Assembly: GCA_025667525.1 (NCBI GenBank)
Contig: CM046876.1
Location: forward strand, 534,428,038 to 534,492,037
Source of the DNA: Glebionis coronaria
Lineage: Eukaryota; Streptophyta; Magnoliopsida; Asterales; Asteraceae
DNA length: 64,000 bases
Reading direction: 5' to 3'
The notes under the pieces: generated by a model
What the model was told of the DNA's origin: nothing
Database searches by the model: none
What the model saw: only the letters and a program-made list of their open reading frames with translations
Position numbers and translations under genes: made by a program
Shown here: positions 60,778-64,000 of the stretch, piece by piece
Layout: every line of letters begins with the position of its first letter
How positions within the stretch are numbered: the stretch's first letter is position 1

Positions 60778-63700
60778 TTAAGGAATAGGAGGAGTCTGAC
60801 AAATCTTCTCATATTGGTAATGAATAAATCTGATCAAATCTTTTGCCACGTCACTTGAATAATCTATTTCCAGCTGAGTGTCCTTCATCTTTTCCAAAAC
60901 AGCCTTGGATATGAAATACTGAGCATCCACAAGTAGATACTCAGCAAACTTTGTAGAACTCAAATGGTATACACCAGCAGCTGAATATAACCTCCATTGA
61001 AGACCACTGAGGTCATCTTCAAGATCCTTCCAAATTGCAGGATCTTCATCTTTTGGCCCACACATTCTTTTGAATGTGGTCCAAAGTTTTATTCCATTAG
61101 CTAAAGTTGGTGCTTCAGCCTCATACTTGGTCTCCAGTAACCTCCAAAGGTCCACCAAGTCTTCTCTATCACAACTTGCAAATAAAGATATGAGAGTGGT
61201 AAAAGTGTGTACCTCCTTGCCAAATCTGCCAAATCTGCCAATCTTCCAGAACCCACATTCATCTTCTTCATAGCTCACAATTGGGTTCCTGGAATCTAAT
61301 GGTAACACTTGCACCATATCTGAAGCTTCTAATGGGGAGAGCTTGAGGCTCTTTCTTATAACTGCTTCACTTGGATATAGTGGATCCATATCTTTTGGAA
61401 ACTCAAATTTAAATCCCTTCTTCACTGGCCTGGGAATCATCATAGCTTTCTTGATTTCCATTTCTTCTGCAAGTTGCTCCTTTCTTTCATCTGAAAGAAG
61501 TCTGAGAGTGTTTGCTTCCTGCACTCTCACCCAAATAGGATAAGCCATGTGTTCCAACTCATCAAATGTCAAAGCCTTCAACTTCTGATGTGTCCATCCA
61601 ACTCCATGACATCTGAGCAACATAAAGTAGAGCTCCCTTCTATCCCTTTTCAACTCTGAGAGAATATTGCTTGCCTTATGTTTCAAAATTACCTTACAAT
61701 CCTTCTGAACTCTAAGAAGAAGCTCCAAACCCCATATTTGATCTGAAATGGTCAAGTCTGGATTATCCATGCAGCTTTCTTCCCAAGAATTGTACATTTG
61801 AACCACCTCTGGCATGTCAAAGTCAACCTGCAATTTCAATTCTCTCAACTTTTCCCTAGCAAGCTCATCACCATACTCAAGCCTTTCAGGTTCTATAATC
61901 ATCACACTTGAGTCTGAGCTAGCTCCATCACTTTCTTCTTCAGAAGTCACAACAAATGGTGACTTTTCCTTTTCACCTTGTTCCACCATTTGTTCAGCCA
62001 ATCTTCTATCAAATTTAACTTGAGCTGCATCCTTTGGAACAATTTCTTCTACCATTTTACCCTTACCCTTATCTGATGGTGCAATGGTTGGTAAGGTAGA
62101 TGGTAATACCTGAGTAGAAACCTCCTTGATGATAGATGATGACTGGGATACATCACCTTCATGTGCAGGTCTGTCAACGCCCAAATTTATCCGATCAGCG
62201 CCCAAAATACTTCTATCAGCGTCCAAATTTGCCTTGTCAACGCTCAAATATTTTCCCTCAGCGCCTTGTGTAACCTCTCTCAACATAGCTGTAAATGATA
62301 AATTTAAATTGGTGGGAGAGACTAAGGACGTATCAAAACCTGTTTGTTTCTTCAAAGTTATAAGGGCTTCAGCAACATCCATTGATTGACCATCCTGGCT
62401 GCCCTTATCACTCAGATTTATTTGATCTTCCTCCCCTTTGGAAGACTCCTCCATACCCCTTCTAACACGATCACTTTCCAAAACAACAATCCTCTCCCTC
62501 AATTGCTTGAGTTCAAGGCCTTGTGAGCTGACAATTTGTACTAAGTCTGCATTTTGCTTTTGCAAGCTAATGCAGACTGCCGTCAATTCCATAAGAGTCA
62601 TTGGTTCCAGTCTGCCCTCTTCTAAAATGGGGATTTGACCTCCCAAGTCAGATTCATTGGGCATGGATGAGGACTTAATGATGGTGGGACTGCCTTGGCC
62701 AACTTCTAAGCCAGAACCAATAGTCCCAGCCTCATCCAGGTCACCAGCCACACTTGTGGTGGTGGTTCTCTCTGCTACATGGCTAGGACCACCAGAGGAG
62801 AACACTCCAGTAGTCCTTTGGCGTTTCATCAACCTATATTCAGGGGGTGTGGAAGATGGTGTGGAAGAATGGGTGGATGTGGGTTGGTTAAGGGGTGTTT
62901 GGGATTGTGAAGGTCGTGTGTCAGCGTTGGAAATAGGCACATCAACGCCAACATTTGATGTATCAGCGTTGAAGGGTTCTTGGTCAAGGTGCATGTGTTC
63001 AGGTGAAGGTAAAGGTTAAGGAATGGGTTCAAGTTGTGGTTGAGGGTCAATTTGAGGTTGGGGGTCTGGTTGGGGTTGTGCTGCTGCAATAACAGCAAGC
63101 ATGGCTGGGGTTAAAGGTAAGTCTCTATGGGGTGGTGAATCCATCTTCATAAAAATAGCTTTCTTTTGCTCAGGGATCTTATAAAAATCATTGTGATCCC
63201 TTGAGCAGTAACCTTGATCATCAAAAACCATTTGCAGAAAACGGGGATAAGCTAAAGTCATTTTTGTCCCCTTGTTTTTACACATCCCGTCAAAAATCAT
63301 TTTAGAATAGTTGTATTTTTGCCCTGTTGCAATGCACACAATAGCACTTGCAATGGATCTATTGATCTCATTGTGTGCAGTAAATTTGGGACTCAAACAT
63401 TGAAGAAGGACGTGTATGAGGTACTTCCAGGCTGGGGGAAATTCCTGCTTATGATACTTGTTTAGAGTACCTTCATCAGGAAAGGGATATCCCAAAGCCC
63501 TAAGCCCTTGTTCTATTTCATTTATGGGAAGGGTGGCTATACCATCAGCATCATCAAGATGCAAGGCTTGGCGTAACAAAGCCTCAGTAACCACCCAAGA
63601 CCTCCCATGAACAATAGAAGTTAATGTGGTCACTCCATTAACTGTTGAGGAACTAACAGTGTTCCAAAACTGCTTAATGTGTGTGACTGGAATGAGTGGT

Positions 63701-63858
63701 GCATGAGAAAGAGCATACCTTAGTGGGGATGCGTTCAAATACGCTACCATTTGTGTGTATTGAGGAAACAGATCATCATCAGCTTCAAGATAAGCAATCA
63801 TGTTGTGTTGTGATCTGAACCCCAATGCCAATTCTGCTGAGTTAAACTTTGGTGCCAT
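60778..63858 (-). pseudogene. Element D downstream ORF, about 1,026 codons, one premature stop; best-preserved copy
   Basis: ATG at 63858; a TAA at 63016-63018 replaces a Glu codon of A, and the frame then continues open to TAA at 60778-60780. Residues 1-225: conserved helical-looking domain (HNMIAYLEAD, THIKQFWNTVSSS, WKYLIHVLLQCLSP, AIVCIATGQKYNYSKMIF, YPRFLQMVFD). 245-330: Pro/Gln/Thr-rich linker. About 421-460: Leu/Ile heptad coil. 515-560: motif-encoded SVDK/DADR/GADR/GVDR repeats. About 648 to the end: acidic start, then a conserved C-terminal domain (LSDQIWGLE-like, DLSGLQWRLYSAAGVYHL, DLIRFIHYQ). IGRFGRFGKE carries an in-frame 9 bp duplication. There is no membrane segment. The family recurs in Asteraceae Sirevirus-like elements; function unknown. 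Confidence 0.88.
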
Positions 63859-64000
63859 TGATGAAAGCTGTTAATTTTAAGTGTAGAAGATGAAGTTGAT
63901 AAGAGAAAAGTGTTAGACAAGAATTATAGATACCCTGTTTAAAATAGGAGCCAAATTTATAGGAGAGAAAGAATGCATGTGATTGGCCCAAAAATAGGCA
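63859..64000 (-). other. Leader and promoter-like region before the D downstream ORF
   Basis: Minus strand: GGCCAATCACATGCAT, then CTCCTATAAATTTGGC, then a leader with TTAAACAGGGTATC and pyrimidine-rich words, and the ATG about 100 nt after TATA. It aligns with 28636-28775 of B. Confidence 0.7.
63954..63986 (-). promoter_or_regulatory. Putative promoter of element D downstream ORF (CCAAT at 63982-63986, TATAAATT at 63954-63961)
   Basis: CCAAT and TATA-like boxes 20 nt apart, about 100 nt before the ATG at 63858. Same order and spacing as in B (28735-28766), although B and D are different subfamilies. In A the region is deleted. Confidence 0.6.

Larger units (their letters stand above)
60199..64000 (-). 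mobile_element. Element D: 3' part of a Sirevirus-like element (subfamily of A), runs off the right edge
   Basis: 3' LTR 60199-60725, polypurine tract 60726-60741, downstream ORF 63858-60778 and the start of the spacer. Inserted in the C downstream ORF between CTGTATGGGG and its continuation beyond the window. gag and pol would be to the right. Confidence 0.92.

Overview
The window is plant nuclear DNA of the retrotransposon-filled, gene-poor kind. I see no host gene, tRNA or rRNA. Gag-pol, downstream-ORF and LTR features resemble Ty1/copia and Ty3/gypsy families that I associate with Asteraceae (the Tanacetum/Artemisia kind). That placement is inference from remembered family resemblance, not from a search.

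Nearly everything resolves into two stacks of nested LTR retrotransposons. Left stack: element B, a minus-strand Sirevirus-like copia (17221-36976, 5' LTR 36483-36976), is interrupted twice. E (19225-27806, plus strand, non-autonomous, target duplication GTTGT) sits in its downstream ORF. F, a minus-strand Ty3/gypsy chromovirus-like element, sits further along the same ORF; F has a 3.4 kb LTR at 13823-17220 and continues past the left edge. F is itself split by H (3373-12005, minus strand, two 3.4 kb LTRs around only 1.8 kb of non-coding DNA, target duplication AGTTT). Right stack: element G, a non-Sirevirus Ty1/copia on the minus strand (3' LTR 39381-40174, 5' LTR from 56771), holds A, a structurally complete plus-strand Sirevirus (40918-52384, target duplication TATTT). 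The 5' LTR of G is broken by C, a minus-strand Sirevirus whose 3' end lies at 57319-60198. C is broken in turn by D (60199 to the right edge). Between the stacks, 36977-39380 carries a fragment with an Athila/Tat-type primer-binding site.

A, B, C and D belong to one Sirevirus-like family with two subfamilies (A/D and B/C). The layout is LTR, gag with two zinc knuckles and a coiled coil, protease-integrase-RT-RNase H, a spacer, a downstream sense ORF of about 1,000 codons, then the 3' LTR. All coding regions are broken in the copies seen; the D downstream ORF is the least damaged, with one stop. E has one long intact ORF resembling only the gag-linker part of a copia polyprotein, and no pol. 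H has no element coding capacity, so E and H would need enzymes from other elements.

Points most worth a second look: (1) a short motif, consensus RNCGYTGACA, recurs dozens of times through the Sirevirus family in U3, gag, the pol linker, the spacer and the downstream ORF, always in element sense and with fixed codon phase; (2) the downstream ORF has its own CCAAT and TATA-like promoter, conserved in B and D and deleted in A, with a motif array upstream in B just as the LTR promoter has; (3) after the E ORF lies a tandem array of about 150 bp modules, each able to fold into up to four hairpins, with apparent compensatory changes between modules.
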